From: Candidatus Nitrotoga sp. M5
Lineage (GTDB): Bacteria > Pseudomonadota > Gammaproteobacteria > Burkholderiales > Gallionellaceae
Direction of reading: 5' to 3'
Length of the DNA stretch: 64,000 nt
Assembly (NCBI RefSeq): GCF_927904885.1
Contig: NZ_CAKMNW010000022.1
Span: forward strand, 33,039-97,038
Each line of letters begins with the position of its first letter. The stretch's first letter is position 1. Below are positions 1 to 10,155 of this stretch, piece after piece. The notes under the pieces were generated by a model. It made no database searches, had not been told where the DNA came from, and saw nothing but the letters and a program-made list of their open reading frames with translations. Position numbers and translations under genes: made by a program.

Positions 1-1
1 A

Positions 2-1510
2 GTCAAAAGTGACATAGACCGACTCTGGCTAGAGTTTGTAACGGGAGGGATTTCCAATTCGCTAATCATAATCGAACAGATATCTTTTCTGATGTTCGCT
101 CGTCTGCTGGATATGGAAGAAGCGCAACACGAAAAAAATGTCTTGCACTCCGGCGAATCCCCATATCATATTTTTCGTATCGATCAGCAAGCACTGCGCT
201 GGAAAAACTGGAGCCAGATTAGTGATGGCGAGGCCATGCTTAAGTTTGTGTGCGACGAAGTTTTCCCCCATCTGCGCATTCTCGGCAGCAAAAAATTCAC
301 AATGGGTGAATACATGGACAATGTCTCGCTCCAAATTTCAAAGGCCAGCCTGCTGGTCTTGGTGGTGAAGCAGCTCGAAAAGTTGCCGCTGGATAATAGC
401 GATACTCAGGGCGACTTATATGAGTATTTGCTGAGCAAGCTTACTACGGCAGGCATACATGGCCAGTTTCGCACGCCGCACCATATTATCCAACTCATGG
501 TGCAGCTTATAGACCCCAAGCCGTCTGAAACAATTGGTGACCCAGCTTGTGGTACTGCTGGTTTTCTGGTGGCAGTAATGGAATATCTACGCACGACTTA
601 CCCTGCACCAGAGTTCGCCGAAGCACTGCAAGATGGCCGCAAAAGCAACGCTTGTGACCCGCTTGAGCTTCATCAGAAGTATGTTCAGCACAGCACATTC
701 CACGGTTTTGATTTTGATGCAACGATGCTGCGTTTGGCTGCTATGAATTTGATGCTGCATGGGGTGGAAAATCCGGACCTTCACTATATGGATACGCTGT
801 CAAAAGCGTTTCCAGAAAAATTTCCGGTCATAGCCAATGGTGATAAAGGAGGGCTGGATATCATCCTTTCCAACCCGCCATTAAAGCGCACACTGGCAGA
901 AGATGTGCATCCTTCTTTACTCAAAATTGCCCAGACTAGCAAATCTGAGTTACTTTTCATCGTTCTTATCCTGCGCATGCTCAAGAGTGGTGGCCGTTCT
1001 GCTACCATCGTGCCCGATGGGGTTCTGTTTGGTGCCAGTAAAGCCCATTTGGCGGTACGTGAGTATTTGCTGAATCAGAACCAATTGGAGGGAGTGATCT
1101 CACTACCATCCGGCGTATTCAGAACTTTTGCAGGGCTTTCGACTGCTATTTTGGTGTTCACCAAGGGTGGGAGCACTCAGGATGTATTTTTTTACGACGT
1201 GCAATCCGACGGGCACCCGCAGGATGGCAAGTGCCAAGAAAATGTCGATATTGATCTGACCGACGTGTTGACCCAATATCGTCGGTGGCGTAATGGCGAA
1301 AGTGATTTTACTGATCGAACTGCAAAAGCCTTCAAGGTCTCCGCCGCCGACATACGAGCCCATAATTTTGAACTTTCAATAAACCGTTACAGGGCAACCA
1401 CTCACAAGAAAATGAAAGTCGAGGAACCAAAAGTAATTCTGGCGCGTATGCGAACGCTAGAGGCCGAAATTCAACGCGATATGGCTGAGTTGGAGGCTAT
1501 GCTTCGATGA
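2..1510 (+). CDS. hsdM: Type I restriction-modification DNA methyltransferase subunit HsdM (5' end outside window)
   Basis: N6-adenine DNA methyltransferase subunit of a type I R-M system, working with HsdS. The frame is open to the left edge and reads [12 protein letters not shown] before the first in-window ATG (92), which is ordinary HsdM sequence, so the gene starts upstream and the ATG at 92 is internal. SAM-binding motif [11 protein letters not shown] lies at 539-568 and catalytic motif IV reads NPPL at 872-883. The stretch [17 protein letters not shown] and a C-terminal coiled coil are typical. Motif IV normally ends in an aromatic residue (NPPF/Y); Leu here is odd and may weaken activity. 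The stop overlaps the hsdS start (ATGA). No hsdR is visible. Confidence 0.9.
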   Translation, partial: VKSDIDRLWLEFVTGGISNSLIIIEQISFLMFARLLDMEEAQHEKNVLHSGESPYHIFRIDQQALRWKNWSQISDGEAMLKFVCDEVFPHLRILGSKKFTMGEYMDNVSLQISKASLLVLVVKQLEKLPLDNSDTQGDLYEYLLSKLTTAGIHGQFRTPHHIIQLMVQLIDPKPSETIGDPACGTAGFLVAVMEYLRTTYPAPEFAEALQDGRKSNACDPLELHQKYVQHSTFHGFDFDATMLRLAAMNLMLHGVENPDLHYMDTLSKAFPEKFPVIANGDKGGLDIILSNPPLKRTLAEDVHPSLLKIAQTSKSELLFIVLILRMLKSGGRSATIVPDGVLFGASKAHLAVREYLLNQNQLEGVISLPSGVFRTFAGLSTAILVFTKGGSTQDVFFYDVQSDGHPQDGKCQENVDIDLTDVLTQYRRWRNGESDFTDRTAKAFKVSAADIRAHNFELSINRYRATTHKKMKVEEPKVILARMRTLEAEIQRDMAELEAMLR

Positions 1511-2682
1511 AGTTTGTTAGGCTGGGCGATGTGGCTCGCATCGTTTGTGGAGGGTCGCTTGACCGATCAAGCTCTTCCTGTTGGAATGGCACGATTCCTT
1601 GGGTAACTGCGAAGGACATCCATGGTGCACGCATCAATTATTCTTTGGACAGGATTACAGAATTTGGCCTAAAAGAATCAGCATCTAATTTATTGCCAGT
1701 AGGAAGTATACTAGTGCCAGTGAGCATGACTCTCAATGATATTGTCATTAATGATGTGCCAGTTGCCATCGATAAAGATGTAAAAGCGGTTATTGTTGAA
1801 TCTTTGGACGTTGACAGGAATTACATTCGGAAATTTTTGCTCTCAAGAGCAAGTGATCTTGGGTTTAGTGGCACAGAAGAAACGAAGAATGATAGGCATG
1901 CTACTGAAGTTCTGGCCGATATTGACATCCCGCTTTTGCCCCTTGAAGAGCAACGGCGTATCGCCTTAATCCTCGGTAAAGCTGATGCTATCTGTGAAAA
2001 TCGTTGTGCCACACTCAAACTGGCAGACAATTTTTTGCATTCGATTTTTTTGGATATGTTTGGTGATCCTGTGACTAATCCAAAAAAATGGCCAATTCTT
2101 CCACTGAAGGTTGTGGCTGAAGTTTTACAGATTGGCCCAGCAGGTCCCTTGCCGCAGTCTAAAGAGCCTATTATGGATGAAATGCCTGTTGTATATCCTG
2201 CGCACGCTATAGACGGAGAGATATTTTGTAAAAAATCATTGCCTTTTTCTAAGGAGAGTCATGCTCAGCTTATTACGTACCCCTTACTCAAAGGAGATGT
2301 GGTTATAAGTAGGAGAGGTGAGGTGAGGCGATGCGTAGTTGTGACCAAGGATGATAATTATTTGTGCGGTTCAGGCAGTTTGTTTATGCGACCGGATCCA
2401 CTTGTGATGGAAGCAGTTTTTCTTGCCCAGATGTTATCCGGCGATTTGGCTAAAGCAGCATTTGATTGGATGTTTAAAAGTGTATTGATGCAAAACTCGG
2501 ACGAGGCAATCGTTGGGAATTTTTGTGTGCCAACTCCACCAATTGCTGTGCAAAATCGTTATGCGAAAATTCATGACAAGATAATTTTAATTAAGGAAAA
2601 ACTTGCAAGTGAGCTGGTTCAATCAAATGTTCTTATCAAAAACCTTACCGCATCTGCCTTCTCAATGTCTGAGTCAGCCTGA
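1507..2682 (+). CDS. hsdS: Type I restriction-modification specificity subunit HsdS
   Basis: DNA sequence-recognition subunit that directs HsdM to its bipartite target. The 391 residues show the HsdS plan: target-recognition domain 1 (about 1-140), the conserved segment IPLLPLEEQRRIALILGKAD followed by a helical spacer (about 140-185) containing FLDMFGDP, and target-recognition domain 2 (about 190-350) ending in a second helical spacer with the related segment PTPPIAVQNRYAKI. It is more AT-rich than the housekeeping genes further right, fitting an acquired module. It overlaps hsdM by 4 nt (ATGA), so the two are translationally coupled, and is followed 20 nt later by the ATPase gene. Confidence 0.88.
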   Translation: MKFVRLGDVARIVCGGSLDRSSSSCWNGTIPWVTAKDIHGARINYSLDRITEFGLKESASNLLPVGSILVPVSMTLNDIVINDVPVAIDKDVKAVIVESLDVDRNYIRKFLLSRASDLGFSGTEETKNDRHATEVLADIDIPLLPLEEQRRIALILGKADAICENRCATLKLADNFLHSIFLDMFGDPVTNPKKWPILPLKVVAEVLQIGPAGPLPQSKEPIMDEMPVVYPAHAIDGEIFCKKSLPFSKESHAQLITYPLLKGDVVISRRGEVRRCVVVTKDDNYLCGSGSLFMRPDPLVMEAVFLAQMLSGDLAKAAFDWMFKSVLMQNSDEAIVGNFCVPTPPIAVQNRYAKIHDKIILIKEKLASELVQSNVLIKNLTASAFSMSESA

Positions 2683-2702
2683 GTAATGAGGATGAATGTA
2701 AT

Positions 2703-4403
2703 ATGAGTGCACCAACCGCTGCCAGTCAGACGGGCCTGACCAAAGTTAGTATTGAGAATTTTAAAGGAATCAGTTCTGAAGTTCAGATTGATCTGAAACC
2801 GATTACGCTACTTTTCGGTGCAAACAGCGTTGGGAAAAGCACCATCATGCAAGCGTTGCAGTATGTACGTGAAGTACTGGAACGCAACAATGCCAACCCC
2901 GATCGCACCCTGCAGGGTGGAAATTTTGTTGATTTGGGAGGATTTCGCAACCTCGTTCATCTGCGTGATACGACCCGCCATATTGCCATTCAGGTTGAGT
3001 TGTCTTTAGGTGGCAAAGGGTTGCCTGATTTGGTGCCGGAAGCCTTTGACGATTGGCAAACTAATGATTCCAAAGTCTGGGCTTTTTACAACCTGTTGCA
3101 GGAAACACGGAATCGCATTGAATCGGTAAGCGTGAAGCTGGTGATTGCTTGGAGTCATCTACGTGACAAAGCGGTGGTAGTCGGCTATCAAGTGGGTGCC
3201 AATGGTGAATGGTTGGCCGAAATAAATGCTACTGATGATGGGCGGGATGTCAGCATCAGCATTAACGAAATCAACTCCATTTTTATGCGTCAGTTCACGC
3301 AGGAAGATCTGAACAATAATCTAGAATATTTTTTGCGACCGAATGTGAGTTCAGTCACATCCAGTAGTTCTGTTGCCTCCAATATTGAAACTCACTATAC
3401 GATATGGCCGCATATTATTGAGACAGTAACGGATGCGGGCATGGAAAAAACCGGCGAAGGACTGCGTGAGTGGCTTTCCGGTTTTGATAGCGCGATGCCT
3501 CGATTGGGCGAACTGCTACATATCCCGGCACCAGATGTAATCGGGGCGGAGAATGTTTATATCGCTCGAGAGTTTACCGCTTTTATTTCTTCATTAATTG
3601 TCGGCCCCGGTTTGCTGGTGCGTGATGAGTTGCGCAAAATGCGTTACGTCGGACCTATTCGTCATGTGCCTGCACGCGATTTCGATGCCAGCTTGACTAA
3701 GGATGAGGCAGGCTGGGCAGACGGTTTGGCGGGTTGGGAAACTTTGCTGACTGGACAGCAAAGCCTGATCGATGATGTCAGTCGCTGGTTGGCGGACGAA
3801 GACAAGCTCAATACTGGTTACGCAATTGAGCGCCGGTGGGTACGCGAAGTGCGCTCGGAGTGGCTGGAACTGATTGGCTCTGAAAAATTGAACCCCCAGC
3901 GTAAGCGGATGTTGAATAAAGCAATAGAGACATTGCTGACCAAGCCGCGTATCGGTTTGATCGATATTAAATCCGGTCTGGAAATGCAGTCGCGAGATGT
4001 CGGGATCGGTATTTCGCAAGTGTTGCCAGTGGTGGTGGCTGCGCTGGAGCCTTCAGCAAGTCTGGTAACTATCGAGCAACCAGAGCTTCATATTCACCCT
4101 TCGGTACAAGTGGGTCTGGGCGACCTGCTAATTTATAGTGTGCTCCTCCACGAGATGAGTTTTTTGATTGAAACACACAGCGAACATTTGATTTTGCGCT
4201 TACTGCGTCGGATTCGCGAAACATCGGGGGGAGATTTGCCACCGGGCTTTCCTTCTGTTTCTCCAGAAATGATAGGGGTTTATTACGTGGGTCGCGGAGA
4301 AAATGGAGTTCAGATTAAATCCTTGCCCGTTGATGAGGCAGGTGAATTTACGGAAAGTTGGCCTAAAGGGTTTTTTGATGAACGAGCCGGAGAGCTGTTC
4401 TGA
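2703..4403 (+). CDS. AAA family ATPase with DUF3696-type C-terminus, R-M/defence associated
   Basis: ABC/OLD-like AAA ATPase of 566 residues. Walker A GANSVGKST lies at about residues 39-47; the signature-like segment DVGIGISQVLP at about 430-440; the Walker B/D-loop segment VTIEQPELHIHP at about 453-465; and the H-loop LIETHSEHLIL near 490. The tail (WPKGFFDE) matches the DUF3696 C-terminal region. The middle 150-400 is the variable coiled/insertion part. Such ATPases act as sensor or motor subunits in OLD-, Septu- and PARIS-like defence systems, where a nuclease partner is encoded next door. Here it sits 20 nt after hsdS and overlaps the next gene by 1 nt (TGATG). A defence role is inference; the ATPase fold is directly supported. 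Confidence 0.85.
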   Translation: MSAPTAASQTGLTKVSIENFKGISSEVQIDLKPITLLFGANSVGKSTIMQALQYVREVLERNNANPDRTLQGGNFVDLGGFRNLVHLRDTTRHIAIQVELSLGGKGLPDLVPEAFDDWQTNDSKVWAFYNLLQETRNRIESVSVKLVIAWSHLRDKAVVVGYQVGANGEWLAEINATDDGRDVSISINEINSIFMRQFTQEDLNNNLEYFLRPNVSSVTSSSSVASNIETHYTIWPHIIETVTDAGMEKTGEGLREWLSGFDSAMPRLGELLHIPAPDVIGAENVYIAREFTAFISSLIVGPGLLVRDELRKMRYVGPIRHVPARDFDASLTKDEAGWADGLAGWETLLTGQQSLIDDVSRWLADEDKLNTGYAIERRWVREVRSEWLELIGSEKLNPQRKRMLNKAIETLLTKPRIGLIDIKSGLEMQSRDVGIGISQVLPVVVAALEPSASLVTIEQPELHIHPSVQVGLGDLLIYSVLLHEMSFLIETHSEHLILRLLRRIRETSGGDLPPGFPSVSPEMIGVYYVGRGENGVQIKSLPVDEAGEFTESWPKGFFDERAGELF

Positions 4404-5263
4404 TGATCAAAGAATTTGCTTTAGATCCAGAGGCTATAACTTCGTCTTATCGAGAGTTTTGTTACTTCACAGAGAAATTCGGCGTCAGCCAAGGACGAGT
4501 TATTTCTGCATTTCCGAAAAAGTGGAGAAAGCTGGTTTGTGATTCGGCCTTGCGCGAGCATAAGGGTAAAGTCGAGTTTTCTAAAATTGTGGAGCGGTTA
4601 AATAAATTTGGCAGTGATATCGTTTTTGATACGGGTAGACCGAGTGGAGAAGGTTCTCAGGCGTGGATTGATCGGGCATTAATTGAGCACGCACGAAAAC
4701 CTTTTGCTGCGATTATCTCAGCCACTGCTGTAAATCACCCGGATGTGCTGCTAAAAGATGAAGTTGATGAAGAAAGTCCGCGCTTTAAAGCCGCTCGACA
4801 GTGTGCTATTCCTCGAACAGCCCAAGCTTTGATACGCTGTGCTGAATTTTTGATTCTGCACTCAAAAACAATTAAGCTGGTTGATCCACATTTTGACCCT
4901 GCCAAGCCTCGCTACCTGAGACCACTAGAGCAGATATTTTCTTTATTGCCCGGTAGTAAAGCCATTGTGGAAATACATCGCAGCGATGAGGTTGCAATCG
5001 ACGAATTGATTCGACGTTTCCAGCAGTGCGTGTCCTTATTGCCTTCAGGAGTGAGGATGCAATTACATATTTACGAGAAAGCACAAATGCACAACCGCTT
5101 TATCATTACCGAGAGTGGCGGACTGATTTATGGGGTTGGTCTTAGTGATAACGAAGACGGTGGTGGTGCACCGGATGAAGAGGTCACCTTGATGGAAACA
5201 GCAGTTAAAAATATTCGCTGGATTGACTACAGCAAAACTTCGCCGGTAGCTATATGGCCATAG
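4403..5263 (+). CDS. Probable phospholipase-D-like effector paired with the DUF3696 ATPase
   Basis: A 286-residue protein without a family I can name with certainty. The C-terminal half looks like a PLD-superfamily half-domain: IKLVDPHFDP at about residues 157-166 resembles the strand before the active site, and MHNRFIITE near 229-237 fits a relaxed HxK(x)4D motif (H-x-R-x4-E), followed by a Gly/Ser-rich SGGLIYGVGLSDNED segment. A single HKD motif would require dimerisation, as in the PLD-type restriction enzyme BfiI. The N-terminal 120 residues are unassigned. It is translationally coupled (TGATG) to the ATPase, suggesting an ATPase-nuclease pair (inference). It could instead be a non-catalytic partner, since the last acidic residue and Lys are substituted. 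Confidence 0.6.
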   Translation: MIKEFALDPEAITSSYREFCYFTEKFGVSQGRVISAFPKKWRKLVCDSALREHKGKVEFSKIVERLNKFGSDIVFDTGRPSGEGSQAWIDRALIEHARKPFAAIISATAVNHPDVLLKDEVDEESPRFKAARQCAIPRTAQALIRCAEFLILHSKTIKLVDPHFDPAKPRYLRPLEQIFSLLPGSKAIVEIHRSDEVAIDELIRRFQQCVSLLPSGVRMQLHIYEKAQMHNRFIITESGGLIYGVGLSDNEDGGGAPDEEVTLMETAVKNIRWIDYSKTSPVAIWP

Positions 5264-5369
5264 ATAAAAATATCTATGCGGATGTGTCCAGTTGAAATAA
5301 ATTGAACATACGTAGCTTATTGACTCGCACTATTAACGCCATCTAACGGTTTACTTTGTTACTCTAGAA

Positions 5370-7337
5370 ATGACATATCAAAAGTTTATTAATCTTCTTC
5401 CCATGCTAAGTGCTCAAGGTACTGTGCGACTTCCTGGTTCAAAAAGTATTTCCAACCGCATGTTGTTGCTTTCAGCATTGTCTGATGGGGTAACAGAAAT
5501 CCGTGATCTGTTACATTCGGATGATACAGAATACATGCTGAAAGGATTGCGTGCTTTGGGCGTAACAGTGGAAGCATTGGGAAGCCATGCTTATCGTGTG
5601 CAAGGGTGTGCTGGAGATTTTCCGGTTAAGGATGCCGAGCTGTTCCTCGGCAATGCGGGTACAGCCTTTCGTCCTTTGACAGCTGCACTGGCATTGGCTG
5701 GGGGGCATTATCAACTATCTGGCGTGCCGCGCATGCACGAGCGCCCCATTGCTGATTTGGTGGATGCCTTGAGTGGCTTGGGTGCGGATATTAGATATCT
5801 AGGCACGGAGGGTTATCCACCACTTGAAATACATCCTGCTACGCTGCTTAGCGGCAGCCGAATCGCAGTGTGTGGTGATGTTTCCAGCCAGTTTCTTAGC
5901 GCTTTACTGATGGCACTGCCATTGGTGCAGAGTGCAACCACGGTTGAGGTGACAGGCGAGCTGATTTCTAAGCCTTATGTCGAAATTACACTGGCAATGA
6001 TGGAGCGTTTTGGTGTTCAAGTTGTACGAGACGGCTGGAGTTCGTTTACGATTCCTGCCGATAGCAACTATGTCGCGCCGGGTTTAATTCATGTCGAGGG
6101 CGATGCCTCATCTGCTTCATATTTTTTAGCTGCGGGTGCTATCGGTGGTGGCCCAGTTCGAGTTGAGGGTGTGGGTCACGATAGCATTCAGGGCGATGTA
6201 CGTTTTGTCGAAGCATTACAACTGATGGGCGCGCGCATCGCAATTGGACCAGACTGGATGGAATCGCGTGCTCCAGAAACCGGCAAATTGAAAGGCATCG
6301 ATCTGGATTGTAACCACATCCCCGATGCGGCGATGACGCTGGCGGTGTGTGCATTATTTGCCGACGGTGTAACAACGCTGAAAAATATCGCGAGCTGGCG
6401 TGTAAAAGAGACCGATCGTATTGCAGCGATGGCCACTGAATTGCGTAAGCTTGGCGCAACGGTGGAAGAGGGTGCGGATTTTATTCGTATCATGCCTCCT
6501 CAGTCCTCGATCTTAACGTCTCAAAGCTCGATCGATACCTACGATGATCATCGCATGGCAATGTGTTTCTCGCTTGCCGCATTTAGTCAAATGGGCGTGC
6601 GCATCAATGATCCTCAATGTGTCGCCAAGACCTTTCCAGAATACTTTGAATGTTTTGCCAGAGTGGTTAAGGCTGTGCCAGTCATTGCCATTGATGGCCC
6701 GTCAGCTTCCGGCAAAGGTACCGTGGCGCAACTGGTTGCAGCGCAACTTGGATTTCATTACCTTGATAGCGGTGCCTTATATCGTCTGTTGGCGTTAGCT
6801 GCGCAAAAAAATGGAGTAAAGCTAGATGCGGAAGATCAATTAGCAGACTTGGCAGCAAGCATGGATATACGCTTCGATGGAATGGATTCCTGGCTGGATG
6901 GTGTGAAGGTGAATGATGAATTGCGTTCCGAGCAATCAGCTATTGCAGCGTCCAGAGTGGCGACATTGCCAGCGGTGCGCATCGCATTATTGGCTAAGCA
7001 ACATGCTTTCTGTCGGACACCTGGATTGGTTGCAGATGGTCGCGATATGGCGTCAGTGGTGTTTCCTGGTGCGGTTTTGAAAATATTTTTGACTGCAAGT
7101 GCAGAGGTACGAGCTGAACGGCGTTATAAACAGTTGATGGAAAAAGGAATGAGTGCTAATATTTCAAACCTTTTAGAAAATATTCGCGCGCGCGATGAGA
7201 GGGACAGCCAGCGTAGCGTGGCTCCACTGCAACAGATGTCTGGAGCCAGTTTGCTCGATACTACCAATTTAACTATCGAACAGGCGGTGCAGGAAGTGCT
7301 AGCACGTTACTATTCTTGCATGGAGTCCCGCGCATGA
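5370..7337 (+). CDS. aroA-cmk: Bifunctional EPSP synthase / cytidylate kinase fusion
   Basis: The first part (about 1-430) is 3-phosphoshikimate 1-carboxyvinyltransferase, the sixth shikimate-pathway step (target of glyphosate): [10 protein letters not shown] at 21-30, [10 protein letters not shown] near 95, and the active-site DDHRMAM near 390. The second part (about 440-655) is CMP/dCMP kinase: P-loop GPSASGKGT near 445 followed by [14 protein letters not shown], and the C-terminal RDERDSQRS. The enzymes join through a short linker ([15 protein letters not shown]) with no stop or frameshift. This fusion is known in Betaproteobacteria. Start chosen because the N-terminus aligns with AroA. 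A terminator separates it from rpsA. Confidence 0.96.
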   Translation: MTYQKFINLLPMLSAQGTVRLPGSKSISNRMLLLSALSDGVTEIRDLLHSDDTEYMLKGLRALGVTVEALGSHAYRVQGCAGDFPVKDAELFLGNAGTAFRPLTAALALAGGHYQLSGVPRMHERPIADLVDALSGLGADIRYLGTEGYPPLEIHPATLLSGSRIAVCGDVSSQFLSALLMALPLVQSATTVEVTGELISKPYVEITLAMMERFGVQVVRDGWSSFTIPADSNYVAPGLIHVEGDASSASYFLAAGAIGGGPVRVEGVGHDSIQGDVRFVEALQLMGARIAIGPDWMESRAPETGKLKGIDLDCNHIPDAAMTLAVCALFADGVTTLKNIASWRVKETDRIAAMATELRKLGATVEEGADFIRIMPPQSSILTSQSSIDTYDDHRMAMCFSLAAFSQMGVRINDPQCVAKTFPEYFECFARVVKAVPVIAIDGPSASGKGTVAQLVAAQLGFHYLDSGALYRLLALAAQKNGVKLDAEDQLADLAASMDIRFDGMDSWLDGVKVNDELRSEQSAIAASRVATLPAVRIALLAKQHAFCRTPGLVADGRDMASVVFPGAVLKIFLTASAEVRAERRYKQLMEKGMSANISNLLENIRARDERDSQRSVAPLQQMSGASLLDTTNLTIEQAVQEVLARYYSCMESRA

Positions 7338-7375
7338 GTTCGGTATGAAAGTTGTATTGATGTACGTTTGATAGC

Positions 7376-7405
7376 CCCGCAACGAATATATCGTTCGGGT
7401 TTTTT
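7376..7405 (+). terminator. Rho-independent terminator after aroA-cmk
   Basis: Hairpin with arms CCCG-c-AACGA (7376-7385) and TCGTTCGGG (7391-7399), loop ATATA, followed by six T (7400-7405). It sits 38 nt after the aroA-cmk stop and before rpsA, so the two genes need not form one transcript. Confidence 0.75.
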
Positions 7406-7412
7406 AACCAGC

Positions 7413-7427
7413 CCCGCCAGAAGCGGG
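7413..7427 (+). promoter_or_regulatory. Short hairpin in the rpsA leader
   Basis: CCCGC (7413-7417), loop CAGAA, GCGGG (7423-7427), 22 nt before the rpsA start. rpsA leaders of other proteobacteria fold into structures used in S1 autoregulation; whether this stem does so is inference. Confidence 0.35.
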
Positions 7428-7449
7428 TTTGTCTTGGGTATCTTTATAA

Positions 7450-9180
7450 ATGAATTCTAACGCTGCTGTAGTTGAAAATGATCTGGAAAGTTTTGCCTCC
7501 CTGTTTGAAGAAAGTCTGACGCGCAAGGAAATGCGAGCGGGCGAGTTGGTTACTGCGCATGTTGTGCGCATCGATCATAATGTAGTGGTGGTGAATGCCG
7601 GTCTGAAGTCCGAAAGCTTTATCCCCGTCGAGGAATTTTTCAATGCTGCAGGCGAGATTGAAGTAGCGTCTGGTGACTTCGTTACAGTAGCGATTGAATC
7701 ACTGGAAAATGGTTACGGTGAAACCAAGCTGTCGCGCGAGAAAGCCAAGCGACTCGCTGCATGGATCGAGTTGGAAGACGCGATGAAAGAAGGCAAAATC
7801 GTTGAGGGTTATGTTAGCGGTAAAGTTAAAGGTGGCCTGACTGCTATGGTTAATGGCATACGCGCATTCTTGCCTGGTTCGTTGGTGGATATTCGACCAG
7901 TCAAAGACACCGCGCCTTATGAAAATAAGACGATGGACCTCAAGATTATTAAGCTGGATCGTAAGCGTAATAATGTGGTTGTTTCGCGCCGTGCAGTGCT
8001 TGAAGCAAGTCATGGGGCAGACCGTCAGGCTATGATGGAAAACCTGAAGGAAGGCGCAATCGTCAAAGGTATTGTAAAGAACATTACCGATTATGGCGCG
8101 TTTGTGGATCTGGGTGGAATTGATGGCCTGCTTCATATCACTGATTTGGCTTGGCGTCGTGTCAAACATCCATCTGAAGTGTTGGCGGTTGGCGACGAAG
8201 TGGAAGCCAAGATACTTAAGTTCGATCAAGAGAAAAACCGTGTATCTCTCGGTATCAAGCAGATGGGTGATGATCCATGGACTGGCCTGGAACGTCGTTA
8301 TCCACAAGGCACGCGACTGTTTGGTAAAGTGACAAACTTAACCGATTATGGCGCGTTCGTTGAAATCGAGCAGGGCATTGAAGGTCTGGTGCATGTGTCC
8401 GAAATGGATTGGACTAATAAGAACGTACATCCTTCCAAGGTGGTGCAACTGGGTGATGAGGTTGAAGTCATTATTCTTGAAATTGATGAGCAGCGTCGAC
8501 GTATCTCTCTTGGTATGAAACAGTGTAAATCTAACCCATGGGATGATTTTGCTTTAAATCATAAAAAAGGCGACAAGGTAAAAGGACAAATTAAATCGAT
8601 TACAGATTTTGGTATCTTCATCGGCTTGGAAGGTGGGATTGATGGTTTGGTACATTTGTCAGACCTTTCTTGGTCTTTGGCTGGCGAAGAGGCTGTACGC
8701 AACTACAAAAAGGGTGATGAACTCGAAGCCGTTGTGTTGGCAATTGATGTAGAGCGTGAGCGCATTTCGTTAGGTGTTAAACAAATGGATGGTGACCTCT
8801 TCAATGGTTACATCGCAATGCATGACAAGGGCAGCGTAGTAAACGGCGTGGTTAAGGCAATTGATGCAAAAGGCGCAACTATTACCCTGGATGGTGATGT
8901 TGAGGGCCTTCTCAAGGCTTCTGAGGTGTCTACTGACCGTGTCGAGGATATTCGCAATCATTTGAAAGAAGGCGATGCAGTGAAGGCTGTTATTATTAAC
9001 GTGGATCGCAAGAACCGCGGAATTAATTTGTCGATCAAGGCGTTGAACAAAGCTGATGAAACGGTAGCAACGCAGAAGTCTACGGCACCTGCTGTAGACA
9101 GTACCACTATAGCCGGAACGACAAACTTGGGTGCCTTACTTAAGGCTAAGATGGATACAAGCAAGATTGACGCACAATAA
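7450..9180 (+). CDS. rpsA: 30S ribosomal protein S1
   Basis: mRNA-binding ribosomal protein needed for initiation on most mRNAs. The 576 residues carry six S1 (OB-fold) repeats; the last four show the typical [30 protein letters not shown] and [10 protein letters not shown] strands with VHLSD/VHVSE-type ends. The length is slightly above the usual 557-570 because of a Thr/Ala-rich tail. It is followed by ihfB after a 12-nt gap carrying the ihfB ribosome binding site, the conserved rpsA-ihfB pair. The upstream terminator and leader hairpin imply its own promoter. Confidence 0.97.
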   Translation: MNSNAAVVENDLESFASLFEESLTRKEMRAGELVTAHVVRIDHNVVVVNAGLKSESFIPVEEFFNAAGEIEVASGDFVTVAIESLENGYGETKLSREKAKRLAAWIELEDAMKEGKIVEGYVSGKVKGGLTAMVNGIRAFLPGSLVDIRPVKDTAPYENKTMDLKIIKLDRKRNNVVVSRRAVLEASHGADRQAMMENLKEGAIVKGIVKNITDYGAFVDLGGIDGLLHITDLAWRRVKHPSEVLAVGDEVEAKILKFDQEKNRVSLGIKQMGDDPWTGLERRYPQGTRLFGKVTNLTDYGAFVEIEQGIEGLVHVSEMDWTNKNVHPSKVVQLGDEVEVIILEIDEQRRRISLGMKQCKSNPWDDFALNHKKGDKVKGQIKSITDFGIFIGLEGGIDGLVHLSDLSWSLAGEEAVRNYKKGDELEAVVLAIDVERERISLGVKQMDGDLFNGYIAMHDKGSVVNGVVKAIDAKGATITLDGDVEGLLKASEVSTDRVEDIRNHLKEGDAVKAVIINVDRKNRGINLSIKALNKADETVATQKSTAPAVDSTTIAGTTNLGALLKAKMDTSKIDAQ

Positions 9181-9192
9181 GGAGTGATAAGA

Positions 9193-9480
9193 ATGACCCG
9201 ATCTGATCTTATCGCTAAGTTGGCGGAGCGCTACCCGCAACTATTAGCCAAGGATGCCGATCTTGCAGTTAAAGTGATCCTTGATGCCATGGCGGGAACA
9301 TTGGCACGGGGAGGACGCATTGAAATCCGCGGCTTTGGCAGCTTTGCGCTGAACTATCGTCCACCACGGATAGGACGCAATCCAAAGTCTGGTGATAAGG
9401 TGCAGGTTCAGGCTAAATATGTGCCACATTTCAAGGCAGGGAAGGAGTTACGTGAGCGGGTTGATTACCCTTCTTCCTGA
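9193..9480 (+). CDS. ihfB: Integration host factor subunit beta
   Basis: DNA-bending nucleoid protein that pairs with IhfA. 95 residues with the HU/IHF fold: [13 protein letters not shown] at the N-terminus, [10 protein letters not shown], and the DNA-wrapping arm [14 protein letters not shown]. Start set at the ATG 9193, preceded at good spacing by AAGGAG (9179-9183); an in-frame GTG at 9184 would overlap that Shine-Dalgarno sequence and is unlikely. Downstream gene of the rpsA-ihfB operon, closed by the hairpin at 9549. Confidence 0.96.
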   Translation: MTRSDLIAKLAERYPQLLAKDADLAVKVILDAMAGTLARGGRIEIRGFGSFALNYRPPRIGRNPKSGDKVQVQAKYVPHFKAGKELRERVDYPSS

Positions 9481-9548
9481 AATTTGCCCTGAGATTTTTG
9501 CATAGCTCAGGTCAGTTTAGTCGTAAATATTATTATGTAGGAATAAAG

Positions 9549-9585
9549 TTGGCGGCCTGTCGAGAGATAGTGCCGTCAATTTTTT
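9549..9585 (+). terminator. Rho-independent terminator after ihfB
   Basis: Arms TTGGCGGC (9549-9556) and GCCGTCAA (9572-9579) with one G-T pair, 15-nt loop, then six T (9580-9585). It lies between ihfB and lapA. A weaker CCTGAG/CTCAGG stem at 9488-9510 precedes it. Confidence 0.65.
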
Positions 9586-9631
9586 GCTCATTCGTGCTAT
9601 TGTCGTACCGAAAAAATATTGTGGGTGGATT

Positions 9632-9919
9632 ATGCGCTATATAATTTGGTTGTTGCGTGCAGTATTATTTCTAATTCTGCTTGGTTTTGCCATGAAGAAT
9701 GACCAACCTGTAGTGTTGCACTATTTTTTTGGCTATGCATGGCAAACCTCACTGATTCTTGTTATGTTGCTATTTTTTGCCGTTGGCGTGTGCATTGGTG
9801 TGATTGCTGTGCTGGGCAAAATATTTCGGCAGCACAGGGAAATTGATACTCTAAAACACGAGTTACGTCTGAAAAACAAGCTTGCTAATGTTGGCGATAT
9901 TAACCCAGATATTCCATGA
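9632..9919 (+). CDS. lapA: Lipopolysaccharide assembly protein LapA (DUF1049)
   Basis: Small inner-membrane partner of LapB in the control of LPS synthesis. 95 residues with two membrane helices (about 5-22 and 40-63) and a cytoplasmic basic/coiled tail (RQHREIDTLKHELRLKNK). The N-terminal pattern MRYIIWLLRAVLFLILLGFA..N matches the family. Start taken at ATG 9632, preceded by GGGTGGA; an upstream in-frame non-ATG start would add an untypical leader. It precedes lapB as in E. coli, but 236 nt apart with a hairpin between. Confidence 0.85.
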   Translation: MRYIIWLLRAVLFLILLGFAMKNDQPVVLHYFFGYAWQTSLILVMLLFFAVGVCIGVIAVLGKIFRQHREIDTLKHELRLKNKLANVGDINPDIP

Positions 9920-10025
9920 ATTGATATGAGCTACGACAGTCTCGCGTTTTCTCCAAGTGATAAGGGATTGCATAGTTTTTATTGATGGATTATTTTTTGT
10001 TTACTATGCAAAAGTAAAATTTTCC

Positions 10026-10048
10026 AGAGAAGCAGTTATTGCTTCTCT
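10026..10048 (+). terminator. Perfect hairpin between lapA and lapB
   Basis: Perfect 9-bp inverted repeat AGAGAAGCA / TGCTTCTCT with loop GTTAT. The downstream run is interrupted (CTTCTAAATTTTT), so it may be a weak terminator or an mRNA-processing hairpin that sets lapA and lapB levels apart. Confidence 0.45.
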
Positions 10049-10155
10049 CTTCTAAATTTTTCTGACAAATAAAACTTTGTGTAATTATTACTCGACTTAT
10101 GAAATATTTAAGCTGATTAATTACATGTATCCTTATTTAATTTGATCTGTCGTGT

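Noticed and set aside
92..94. ATG at 92 as the hsdM start
   Set aside because: Sequence upstream in the same frame is typical HsdM and open to the window edge, so this ATG is internal.
3594..4019. 141-codon minus-strand open frame
   Set aside because: Antisense of the DUF3696 ATPase gene, no ribosome binding site or family pattern.
7699..8307. 202-codon minus-strand open frame
   Set aside because: Antisense of rpsA; produced by the repeated S1-domain codons.
9184..9192. GTG at 9184 as the ihfB start
   Set aside because: It falls on the Shine-Dalgarno sequence of the ATG at 9193.
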